The notes beneath the pieces are model-generated. The model saw only the letters and a program-made list of their open reading frames with translations, was not told the origin of the DNA and searched no databases. Shown piece after piece: positions 34,036 through 41,686 of a DNA stretch of 64,000 nt; positions within the stretch are counted from its first letter, which is position 1; every line of letters starts with the position of its first letter. The stretch is taken from the NCBI RefSeq assembly GCF_003353065.1, contig NZ_CP027806.1, forward strand, positions 2,252,501 to 2,316,500. Direction: 5' to 3'. Made by a program: the position numbers and the translations under genes. Source of the DNA: Cyclonatronum proteinivorum (lineage in GTDB: Bacteria > Bacteroidota > Rhodothermia > Balneolales > Cyclonatronaceae).

Positions 34036-34050
34036 TGCAACCTTGTTGCA
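34036..34050. promoter_or_regulatory. Candidate operator of the Fur-family regulator
   Basis: TGCAACCTTGTTGCA is a perfect palindrome of two 6-nt arms around CTT, 22 nt upstream of the regulator ATG. This spacing and symmetry suit a Fur/Zur dimer acting by autoregulation. The binding protein is inferred only from adjacency. Confidence 0.5.
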
Positions 34051-34172
34051 ATTAATTGACGGCCGAATTTCAGACTTAAAAATACGCGTTCTGAACTAAA
34101 AAGCAGCTTAGGTCTGCGTGTATTTGCAACTAAATTTCATAAACAAAGCACTTCATTTAGCTGTTCCCTGGC

Positions 34173-34205
34173 ACTGCATATCCGAATCAGCGGTCTTTAT
34201 ATTTG
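34173..34205 (+). promoter_or_regulatory. Promoter candidate of the trp operon
   Basis: TATATTTG at 34198-34205 matches the Bacteroidota -7 consensus TAnnTTTG exactly. About 21 nt upstream stands ACTG, a weak -33 element. The expected transcript start near 34212 leaves roughly 34 nt before the trpL ATG. The octamer plus following GCGG is the same as in the rpmI promoter. Confidence 0.6.
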
Positions 34206-34245
34206 CGGGTTGACATTCGCCCGTCTCTCATTTAAATTCAGTCCC

Positions 34246-34302
34246 ATGAAATTAAATGACGCACAGATAAAAATTTGGTGGCAGTTCGCTTATGCGGACT
34301 AA
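34246..34302 (+). CDS. trpL: trp operon leader peptide with tandem Trp codons
   Basis: The 18-residue ORF reads MKLNDAQIKIWWQFAYAD. The two adjacent TGG codons lie at 34276-34281. It stands 36 nt before an intrinsic terminator and 104 nt before trpE. This is the classic layout of ribosome-mediated attenuation: when charged tRNA(Trp) is scarce the ribosome stalls at the Trp pair and the terminator does not form. Confidence 0.85.
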   Translation: MKLNDAQIKIWWQFAYAD

Positions 34303-34337
34303 GCATGTTGTGCCTGTTTATCATCAACTGTTCGAAG

Positions 34338-34372
34338 CCCGCATCGTTTACGCCCGATAGCGGGTTTTTTTT
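34338..34372 (+). terminator. Trp attenuator terminator
   Basis: The arms CCCGCATCG (34338-34346) and CGATAGCGGG (34355-34364, with one bulged A) form the stem, followed by T8. The 5' arm also contains CCGCAT (34339-34344), complementary to ATGCGG (34292-34297) in the leader, which gives a plausible antiterminator. Between them is a GCTTA/TAAGC pairing (34288-34303) that would sequester ATGCGG when the leader is fully translated. Confidence 0.85.
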
Positions 34373-34405
34373 GTTTAACGCCAGAAATATTTAATAAAAG
34401 CCTGA

Positions 34406-35872
34406 ATGGATCGACATCAGTTTCTTGAATACGCCAAAACCTGTACCGCGATTCCGGTTTGGCGGATGGCGCTCGCCGATACGCTAACACCCGTTTCCGT
34501 CTTTCTGCGTATCCGTCAGCATGCGCAGTTTCCGTTTTTATTTGAGTCTGTTGAAGGAGGGGAACAGCTTGCCAGATACTCCTTTCTGGGTAAAAATCCC
34601 TATCAGGTTTTTCGGTATGACGGGACGGAAGCACGTCTTGAGAAACGCGATGGCGACATACAATCACTCGGATCATCTTATTACGACGCGCTGAGACCAC
34701 TCACGCAGTCGTATATTGAGCCTAAAATTCCGGATTTGCCCCGGCTTACCGGCGGCGCGGTCGGGTTCTCGTCTTACGATACCATCCGCCAAACCGAGCA
34801 CCTTCCAAACGTGCCGGATGATGAACTCGACATACCGGACGCTGTTTGGGCTTTCTATGATGAGATTTTCGCTTTCGATCACGTTAAGCACCGCATTGTG
34901 ATGCTCAAAACGGTATTCACCAAAGACCTTGATGAGCATGAGCTGAATGAGGCCTATGATGATGCACAAGCCGCGCTTGACCGCATGGAATCGGAGCTTT
35001 CCGCAAGCTATGAACAGCAAACCCCGCTTGAGATTACTTCGGAGAACATCACGAGCAACTTCAGCCGCGAGCGGTTTCATGAGGTTGTGGATATTGCCAA
35101 AAAGCACATTTTTGAAGGGGATATTTTTCAGGTCGTACTTTCGCAGCGGTTCAGTAGCGGATTCAGCGGCGACAGGTTCATGCTTTATCGTGCGCTTCGG
35201 ATGGTGAATCCGTCCCCGTATCTGTTTTATCTGGATTTTGACGCTTTTGCGCTCGTGGGTTCATCGCCGGAGGTACTCGTTTCGGTTCAGGATGGCCTGA
35301 CCAAAGTGCTGCCCATTGCAGGAACGCGTCCGCGCGGACGCTCTGCTGCTGAGGATCAGCGCTTTGCTGCCGATCTTGCTGCCGATGCCAAAGAAGTTGC
35401 GGAGCACGTGATGCTCGTTGATCTCGGCCGCAATGATCTCTCCCGCATTTGCAAGCCCGGCACAGTGCGCGTCACCAAAGACCAAATCATCGAGCGCTAT
35501 TCGCATGTGATGCACATCGTGAGCGAGGTCACCGGTCAGCTTGGCAGCAGCTCAACCGCGGTTGACGCACTTCAACACTGCTTTCCCGCGGGTACGGTAA
35601 GTGGTGCGCCAAAGGTCAGGGCTATGGAAATTATCGATGCCCTCGAGCCGGTGAAGCGGGGCCCTTACGCAGGCGCGGTCGGCTACTTTGATTTTTCCGG
35701 CAACATGGATACCTGTATCGCCATCCGTACGATGGTCGCTACGCGCGACACGGTTTACATTCAGGCAGGTGCCGGCATTGTAGCGGACAGCGTACCTGAA
35801 AATGAGTATCAGGAGACCTACAACAAAGCCCGCGCGCTTTTTGAAGCGCTGAAACTATCCATAAAAATGTAA
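34406..35872 (+). CDS. trpE: Anthranilate synthase component I
   Basis: This 488-residue chorismate-utilising enzyme makes anthranilate with TrpG. The N-terminal regulatory part contains [19 protein letters not shown], the region of Trp feedback binding. The catalytic domain shows [71 protein letters not shown] and [20 protein letters not shown], all diagnostic. It is the first structural gene after the attenuator. A start at 34406 gives [13 protein letters not shown], a normal family start. Confidence 0.96.
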   Translation: MDRHQFLEYAKTCTAIPVWRMALADTLTPVSVFLRIRQHAQFPFLFESVEGGEQLARYSFLGKNPYQVFRYDGTEARLEKRDGDIQSLGSSYYDALRPLTQSYIEPKIPDLPRLTGGAVGFSSYDTIRQTEHLPNVPDDELDIPDAVWAFYDEIFAFDHVKHRIVMLKTVFTKDLDEHELNEAYDDAQAALDRMESELSASYEQQTPLEITSENITSNFSRERFHEVVDIAKKHIFEGDIFQVVLSQRFSSGFSGDRFMLYRALRMVNPSPYLFYLDFDAFALVGSSPEVLVSVQDGLTKVLPIAGTRPRGRSAAEDQRFAADLAADAKEVAEHVMLVDLGRNDLSRICKPGTVRVTKDQIIERYSHVMHIVSEVTGQLGSSSTAVDALQHCFPAGTVSGAPKVRAMEIIDALEPVKRGPYAGAVGYFDFSGNMDTCIAIRTMVATRDTVYIQAGAGIVADSVPENEYQETYNKARALFEALKLSIKM

Positions 35873-35914
35873 GCTTCATAAACAGAATCCAATATTTCCA
35901 TTTTCTAAACTTCT

Positions 35915-36910
35915 ATGAGTCAGCGTTCCGCTACACCTGTCATTCTTTCCGGCATTACGCCATCCGGACGCCTGCATGCGGGCAACTATTTCGGTGCCAT
36001 GAAGCAGCACCTTGAGTACATCGAAAAAGGGGAGGCCTACTACTTTATTGCCAACTATCACGCGCTTACTTCGCTGCGGGATGGCAAACTGCTCGAGCAA
36101 TACACGCTTGATGTCGCCCTCGATTATCTCTCTCTTGGCCTTGATCCCGAAAAATGCACCTTCTTTGCCCAAAGCGATGTGCCCGCCGTTACCGAGCTTG
36201 CCTGGATTTTAGGCACGCTTTGCCCGGTCAGCCTGATGGAAAAAGGTGTTGCCTACAAAGACAAGGTCGCGCAGGGGCTGCTACCCAACATCGGTCTTTT
36301 TACCTATCCCATCCTTCAGGCGGCGGATATTCTGATTTATCACTCCGACATTGTGCCGGTCGGCGCGGATCAGAAGCAAAACCTCGAGTTCGCCCGTGAT
36401 CTTGCCCAAAAACTCAACAATACCTTCGAGGGGGAGTACCTTAAGCTGCCGGAGCCTTATATCGTAAAGGACGTAGCCATTGTGCCGGGTATCGACGGGC
36501 GGAAGATGAGCAAGTCCTACAACAATCACATTTTCATTTTTGATGAAGGCAAAGTGCTCAAGAAAAAAGTGATGAGCATTATCACGGACGCAACGGCACT
36601 GGAAGACCCCAAAAATCCGGATACCTGCAATGTGTTCAGCCTGATTAAGCTGTTTGCGACCCCTGAAAAACTTGCGGAGATTCGCGCTGCGTACCTTGCC
36701 GGCGGCTACGGCTACGGTCATGCCAAAAAGGAACTGCTCACGCTCTTCAGCGATTACTTTGCCGAAGCCCGCGAGCGTCGTCGTGAACTCGAAAAAGACT
36801 CTGATACCGTCCGCGATATCCTTCGCGAAGGCGGCCTTAAAGCCCGTGCGCGTGCCGAAATGGTGATGCAGCCCATACGTGAAGTTACGGGTATCATCAG
36901 AACCCATTAA
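35915..36910 (+). CDS. trpS: Tryptophan--tRNA ligase
   Basis: This 331-residue class I synthetase charges tRNA(Trp). It has the HIGH-like motif as PSGRLHAGNYFGAMKQ, YFIANYHALTS, IPVGADQKQNLEFARDLAQK-like VPVGADQKQNLEFARDL, and KMSKSYNNHIFIFDE with the KMSKS loop. The length is standard. It is embedded in the trp biosynthetic operon between trpE (42-nt gap) and trpG (18-nt gap), so it shares the Trp attenuator. Confidence 0.95.
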   Translation: MSQRSATPVILSGITPSGRLHAGNYFGAMKQHLEYIEKGEAYYFIANYHALTSLRDGKLLEQYTLDVALDYLSLGLDPEKCTFFAQSDVPAVTELAWILGTLCPVSLMEKGVAYKDKVAQGLLPNIGLFTYPILQAADILIYHSDIVPVGADQKQNLEFARDLAQKLNNTFEGEYLKLPEPYIVKDVAIVPGIDGRKMSKSYNNHIFIFDEGKVLKKKVMSIITDATALEDPKNPDTCNVFSLIKLFATPEKLAEIRAAYLAGGYGYGHAKKELLTLFSDYFAEARERRRELEKDSDTVRDILREGGLKARARAEMVMQPIREVTGIIRTH

Positions 36911-36928
36911 TTTCTTTTGCTTTAGATC

Positions 36929-37552
36929 ATGATTCTCATCATCGATAATTACGATTCATTTACCTACAATTTGGTGCACCTTGTGGCGATGCATACTGAT
37001 GACTACAAGGTTGTGCGCAATGATGCCATCACCCTTGAGGAAATCAAAGCGCTTGCCCCGGAGAAAATTCTGATTTCGCCGGGTCCGGGGCGTCCGGAGG
37101 ATGCTGGGATTTCGGAAGCCATCATCCGGGAAATCGGGCCGAAGACGCCGGTTTTGGGCGTGTGTCTCGGACATCAGGCGATCGGGCAGGTTTTCGGCGC
37201 GACGGTCACCTATGCGCCCAGCCTGATGCACGGCAAGACTTCCATCATAGAGCATCAGTCCAAAGGGCTCTATCGCAATGTGGCGCAGCACTTTACGGCT
37301 ACCCGCTATCACTCGCTCGTGCTGCAGCCGGAAAGCATACCCGATGTGCTGGAAGTAACTTGTCAGACGCCGGACGGCGTTGTGATGGGTGTGCGGCACC
37401 GGGAGTTTCCGATTGAAGGGATTCAGTTTCATCCTGAGAGCATCCTCACGACGGAAGGTCCGAAGCTGATCGAAAACTGGATTAAACAGGGGAGCATTGT
37501 TTCGGACAGGACGTCAACGGATTCTCAAACACCCAAAGAGGGAAGCAACTGA
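36929..37552 (+). CDS. trpG: Anthranilate synthase component II (glutamine amidotransferase)
   Basis: This 207-residue class I amidotransferase supplies ammonia to TrpE. It has DNYDSFTYNLVHL, SPGPGRPEDAGIS, the nucleophile Cys in GVCLGHQAIGQVFGA, and the catalytic His-Glu in GIQFHPESILT. The C-terminal 20 residues (DRTSTDSQTPKEGSN) are a short polar extension. The stop codon overlaps the trpD start by 1 nt. The glutaminase may also serve folate synthesis (pabA), which cannot be excluded by sequence. Confidence 0.95.
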   Translation: MILIIDNYDSFTYNLVHLVAMHTDDYKVVRNDAITLEEIKALAPEKILISPGPGRPEDAGISEAIIREIGPKTPVLGVCLGHQAIGQVFGATVTYAPSLMHGKTSIIEHQSKGLYRNVAQHFTATRYHSLVLQPESIPDVLEVTCQTPDGVVMGVRHREFPIEGIQFHPESILTTEGPKLIENWIKQGSIVSDRTSTDSQTPKEGSN

Positions 37553-38592
37553 TGGTTTTTTCTGATTTTAAACAGGTGCTTGAACGGATCGCCGAAGGGC
37601 GGAAGCTTGAGCGGGATGAAGCCCGGCAGGCGATGGAATTTGTGGTCAAGGGTGATGTGAACGAGGCGCAAACGGCAGCCTTCCTGTTTGGCATGCGGCA
37701 AAAGGGCGAAACAGCCGATGAGCTCACCGGCTTTGCCGAAGCCATGCGCGCGGCCATGATTCCGGTGGATGTGGATGTGACCGGTTCGGTTGATCTTTGC
37801 GGAACCGGCGGCGATCACAGCGGCAGTTTCAATATCTCGACGGCGGCCATGTTCGTGGTTGCGGGCGCAGGCGTTCCGGTGCTGAAGCACGGCAACCGGA
37901 GCATTTCGAGCAAAAGCGGCAGCTACGACGTGCTCGAAGCGCTCGGCGTTGCACCAGCGCTTGAGGCACCCAAGGTCAAAACCTGCTTCGAACAAACCGG
38001 TCTCGCGTTCATGTTTGCGCCGCTGTTTCATCCCGCAATGAAGTACGTGATGCCCGCCCGCCGCGCACTCGGGATGCGGACTTTCTTCAACATTCTGGGT
38101 CCGCTGCTGAACCCCGCAGGCGTGAAGCGTCAGCTTGTGGGTACCTTCGATGATGAAACCGCTAAACTCTGTTTCGACATCTTGTATCAGCTTGAGGCTG
38201 AGCGGATTGTAACCGTGCATTCCGAAGACGGCATGGATGAGTTCAGCACGGCTGCGGATGCAGGTGTGCATTTTTTAGGGCAGGATGCCATCCCGACCTA
38301 CACGAAGTTTTCTCCGGAGCATTTCGGTCTGCAGCGGGTTGATCATGAGGCGCTCAGGGGCGGCGATAAGGAGGTCAATGCGGAAATCATCCGGGCTGTT
38401 TTGGGAGGTCGCGGGACTCCTGCACAGACGGAAATTGTGCTCTACAATGCAGCGATGGGCATTTATGCGGGCGGAAAGTCCGATGATTTTTCGGAAGCAC
38501 TTGCATTTGCCCGTGAAAGTATCGGAAGCGGAAAGGCTGCTGAGAAACTGCGTCATTTTGCCGAAGCCACACAGGAGTTAGCCCGTGACTGA
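37552..38592 (+). CDS. trpD: Anthranilate phosphoribosyltransferase
   Basis: This 346-residue enzyme transfers phosphoribose from PRPP to anthranilate. The PRPP-binding motif is CGTGGDHSGSFNISTAAMFV, with KHGNRSISSKSGSYDVLEALG, PARRALGMRTFFNILGPLLN and VHSEDGMDEFS. It has the length of the family. It overlaps trpG by 1 nt and trpC by 8 nt, so expression is tightly coupled. Confidence 0.96.
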   Translation: MVFSDFKQVLERIAEGRKLERDEARQAMEFVVKGDVNEAQTAAFLFGMRQKGETADELTGFAEAMRAAMIPVDVDVTGSVDLCGTGGDHSGSFNISTAAMFVVAGAGVPVLKHGNRSISSKSGSYDVLEALGVAPALEAPKVKTCFEQTGLAFMFAPLFHPAMKYVMPARRALGMRTFFNILGPLLNPAGVKRQLVGTFDDETAKLCFDILYQLEAERIVTVHSEDGMDEFSTAADAGVHFLGQDAIPTYTKFSPEHFGLQRVDHEALRGGDKEVNAEIIRAVLGGRGTPAQTEIVLYNAAMGIYAGGKSDDFSEALAFARESIGSGKAAEKLRHFAEATQELARD

Positions 38593-39400
38593 ACTGAATC
38601 TGCCGTTTAATCAGCCGACCATCCTTGATAAAATTGTGGCGCAGACCCGCGAGGATCTGGTGCAGAAAAAGAAGCGGCACAGCGCTGCTGATTTTCGCTC
38701 TTTCCAGCTGTATGAGGCGCCGCGCCGGGATTTTAAAGCGGGCTTGCGGAAAGAGGGCTGCATACGCGTAATTGCCGAGGTGAAGAAAGCTTCGCCATCG
38801 AAAGGGATTATCCGGGAAGATTTTGATCCCGTGCGGATTGCGGCGCAGTACGATGAAGCCGGGGCCGCTGCGATATCCGTGCTGACCGAGCCCCACTTTT
38901 TTCAGGGCGACCTGGCCTATCTTGGGCAGATTCGTCCGGAGGTTTCGGTGCCGCTGTTGCGGAAGGATTTTATTGTAGATTTTTATCAGATTGAGGAAGC
39001 CCGGGCCGCGGGTGCTGACGCCATTTTGCTGATTGCGACCGTAACAAGCGGAGCCCAGCTTTCGGAGCTGCTGCACGCAGCAAAAGAAGCCGGTCTGCAG
39101 TGTTTGGTAGAGTGCTACAGCCGCGATGAATTTGAAGCACTCCGCTTCAGTGAAGTGGAAGTTGTGGGCGTGAACAACCGCAATCTCAAAACCTTTGAGG
39201 TGGACTTGCACCGCGGACTTTCCCTGCTGGCCGAAGCGCCCAATGAGGTCGTCAAGGTGTCGGAAAGCGGACTCAGCACGCCACACGATATTGAAACGGT
39301 GCTCGAGTACGGCGTAGATGCTGCGCTGATTGGCGAGCATTTTATGCGTCAGCCGCACCCCGGCGATGCGCTCAAGCGCCTGACCGAAAACTTCAGCTGA
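38585..39400 (+). CDS. trpC: Indole-3-glycerol phosphate synthase
   Basis: This 271-residue TIM barrel closes the indole ring. It carries VIAEVKKASPSKGIIREDFD, AISVLTEPHFFQGDLAYLGQ, PLLRKDFIVDFYQIEEARAA, VGVNNRNLKTFEVDL and VSESGLSTPHDIETV, which cover all substrate-binding loops. It is a monofunctional enzyme, separate from trpF. Its start lies inside the end of trpD (8-nt overlap). Confidence 0.96.
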   Translation: MTELNLPFNQPTILDKIVAQTREDLVQKKKRHSAADFRSFQLYEAPRRDFKAGLRKEGCIRVIAEVKKASPSKGIIREDFDPVRIAAQYDEAGAAAISVLTEPHFFQGDLAYLGQIRPEVSVPLLRKDFIVDFYQIEEARAAGADAILLIATVTSGAQLSELLHAAKEAGLQCLVECYSRDEFEALRFSEVEVVGVNNRNLKTFEVDLHRGLSLLAEAPNEVVKVSESGLSTPHDIETVLEYGVDAALIGEHFMRQPHPGDALKRLTENFS

Positions 39401-39438
39401 TTTTCAGCCGGAAACCCATCACCCGAAAAAAACACGCT

Positions 39439-40098
39439 GTGCAGGAAAAAAGAACAAAACTCAAAATTTGCGGCATCACGCGGCTGGAAGACGCCCGCTT
39501 TGCAAGCGGTGCGCTGGTTGACTATCTCGGATTCATTTTTGTGGAAGGCACGCCGCGGTATATCGCGCCGGAGCAAGCCGCCGAAATCATCAGCTGGATT
39601 GAGGGACCGCGCTGTGTGGGCGTGTTCATGAATGAGTCCGCGGAGCGCATAAATGCGATTACGGCGGAGAGCGGCGTGCACATGGTGCAGCTGCACGGGG
39701 ATGAAAGTCCGGAGGTGTGCCGGCAGGTGCTCGCGCCGGTGATCAAGGCGTTCCGGGTGAAGCTGGGCATGAGCCGGGATGAAGTGATGGCGTTGCTGCG
39801 GCCGTACCGCGATGTGGCCGAGTACTTTTTGTTCGACAGCTGGGTGGAAGGCGTTGCCGGCGGAACGGGGGAGACCTTTGACTGGAACATCATCCGGGAT
39901 TTACCCGGGGACTGGCCGATTATGCTGGCCGGAGGTATCCGGGCGGGCAATGTGCGCCGGGCGGTAAATCTGGTTCATCCGCATGCGGTGGATGTCTCAA
40001 GCGGGGTTGAGCTTTCACCAGGCGTGAAGGATTTTGACCTGATTGAGGATCTCATGGACGAGATGCGCGAGATCTGGGAAGAACAGGAGCGGTTTTAA
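39439..40098 (+). CDS. trpF: Phosphoribosylanthranilate isomerase
   Basis: This 219-residue TIM barrel begins near KLKICGITRLEDARFASG, with the catalytic Cys, and continues with DYLGFIFVEGTPRYIAPEQA, GVFMNESAERI, VHMVQLHGDESPEVC, and MLAGGIRAGNVRRAV and DVSSGVELSPGVKD at the C-terminal phosphate site. It starts with GTG. It is the last gene of the operon; trpB and trpA do not follow. Confidence 0.95.
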   Translation: MQEKRTKLKICGITRLEDARFASGALVDYLGFIFVEGTPRYIAPEQAAEIISWIEGPRCVGVFMNESAERINAITAESGVHMVQLHGDESPEVCRQVLAPVIKAFRVKLGMSRDEVMALLRPYRDVAEYFLFDSWVEGVAGGTGETFDWNIIRDLPGDWPIMLAGGIRAGNVRRAVNLVHPHAVDVSSGVELSPGVKDFDLIEDLMDEMREIWEEQERF

Positions 40099-40232
40099 GC
40101 TTTGTATTGGGTCTGGCTGTCCCGTTCCGGAAATCGACTTAAGGTGAGCCTGTAGTATTGACGGTTTTGGTTTCCGGACTTAAAGACGGGTTGCCTTAAC
40201 CTTGTATCGAAATCAGAAACTGTTCATGTTTC

Positions 40233-40328
40233 GGAGACCAAAAAGCAAGGGGCTTATCTTAGGTTTAGGAGCCTACGATCTGCCACGTAGGCATTGATGC
40301 TCTCGGAGTTTTACCCAAAAAAAGAAAA
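40233..40328 (+). repeat. Dispersed intergenic repeat family I, copy B
   Basis: The copy begins CGGAGACCAAAAAGCAAGG, continues TTATCTTAGGTTTAGGA, has the stem GCCTACG (40271-40277) with CGTAGGC (40286-40292), and ends TCTCGGAGTTTTACCC followed by A-rich sequence. The surrounding 40099-40570 gap also contains CCGGAAA (40127-40133) with its inverse TTTCCGG (40171-40177), and a strong GGGGAGG ribosome-binding site before mnmA. I see no gene in it. Confidence 0.75.
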
Positions 40329-40570
40329 TTTCGGCGCTGTTGAGGACGCCTGTAGTAAGGCTACCGGCGATTTGAATGCAGGGTGACATTGCAGTTGTAA
40401 AAACCGTATCTTGCATGATAATCATTAGCGGCAAGTAAGTTTCTGCCGCCCGTATCTGGTTGCGGAATTGGAATCAGCCGGAATGATTGAGTCGGCATAG
40501 GGATTCCACATCTTTCAAAAATTCATCAAAATAATTAATCGCCCGGACTTTTAATCCGCGGGGAGGACAC

Positions 40571-41686
40571 ATGAGCAAAAAAGGAAAAGTACTGGTAGCC
40601 ATGAGCGGCGGGGTGGACTCGTCGGTTGCAGCGGTAATGCTGCGCGAACAGGGCTACGAAGTGATTGGCATTACGATGAAGACCTGGGACTACACGAGCT
40701 CAGGCGGAAAATCGAACAAAGAAACCGGCTGCTGTTCGCTGGAATCCATGAACGATGCGCGGCAGGTTGCGCTGAAATACGGCTTTCATCACTTCATCGT
40801 GGATATCCGCGAGGAGTTTGGCGACTGGGTGATTGACCGTTTTGTGGATGAGTACCTCGGGGGCCGGACGCCGAACCCCTGCGTGCTGTGTAACACGCAC
40901 ATCAAGTGGACGGCGCTGATGAAGCGGGCCAATCATCTGGGTTGTGATTTTATCGCGACCGGACATTACGCGAACCTGCGCGAAGAAAACGGACGCTTCG
41001 TGATTTCTCGCGGGAAGGACTTCAACAAGGATCAGTCGTACGCGCTCTGGGGCGTTTCGCAGGAAAATCTGTCGCGCACCAAGTTCCCCCTTGGGCAGTT
41101 TCATAAGCCGGAAATCCGCAAAATGGCCGAGGAATTTGGTCTGCTGAACGTGGCGAACAAGAAGGACAGCTACGAAATCTGCTTTGTGCCGGATAATGAT
41201 TACCGGCGCTTCCTGAAAAAGCGCGTGCCCGGCCTGGAGGAAAAAGTGGACGGCGGACTTTTCGTCGACAAGAACGGCAAAGTCGTAGGCAAGCACCGCG
41301 GCTATCCGTTTTACACAATTGGTCAGCGCCGCGGACTTCATCTTGCGATGGGGCGTCCGGTGTATGTGACGCACATTGATCCGGATACCAACACCATCAC
41401 GGTGGGGGATGAGGACGACCTCCAAAGCACGTACTGCACGGCGAAGCAGATTAATATGGTGAAATATGCGCGAGTGCCCGTGGAAGAAATGCCGGTGACG
41501 GCTGCCATTCGGTATAACGATGACGGCGAGCCGGGCTTTCTCACGCAAACCGGCGATGATGAACTGACCATGCGCTTCCCGAATCCGCGCACGGCCATTA
41601 CACCGGGTCAGGCGCTCGTGTGCTACGAAGGCGACGATGTGATTGGCGGCGGATGGCTCCATAAAGTGAAGATGGACTTCGAGTAG
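40571..41686 (+). CDS. mnmA: tRNA-specific 2-thiouridylase
   Basis: This 371-residue enzyme thiolates U34 of tRNA(Lys/Glu/Gln). The PP-loop is AMSGGVDSSVAAVMLREQGY. The first active-site Cys lies in NPCVLCNTHIKW and the second in SYEICFVPDNDYRRFL. The C-terminal barrel domain starts near GQRRGLHLAMGRPVYV. A good ribosome-binding site (GGGGAGG) stands 5 nt before the ATG. The stop codon overlaps the following gene's possible GTG start, so the downstream genes are coupled to it. Confidence 0.95.
   Translation: MSKKGKVLVAMSGGVDSSVAAVMLREQGYEVIGITMKTWDYTSSGGKSNKETGCCSLESMNDARQVALKYGFHHFIVDIREEFGDWVIDRFVDEYLGGRTPNPCVLCNTHIKWTALMKRANHLGCDFIATGHYANLREENGRFVISRGKDFNKDQSYALWGVSQENLSRTKFPLGQFHKPEIRKMAEEFGLLNVANKKDSYEICFVPDNDYRRFLKKRVPGLEEKVDGGLFVDKNGKVVGKHRGYPFYTIGQRRGLHLAMGRPVYVTHIDPDTNTITVGDEDDLQSTYCTAKQINMVKYARVPVEEMPVTAAIRYNDDGEPGFLTQTGDDELTMRFPNPRTAITPGQALVCYEGDDVIGGGWLHKVKMDFE

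Noticed and set aside
40700-41662. 320-codon antisense ORF in mnmA
   Set aside because: It lies entirely over a well-supported gene, and its length results from the high GC third positions of that gene.
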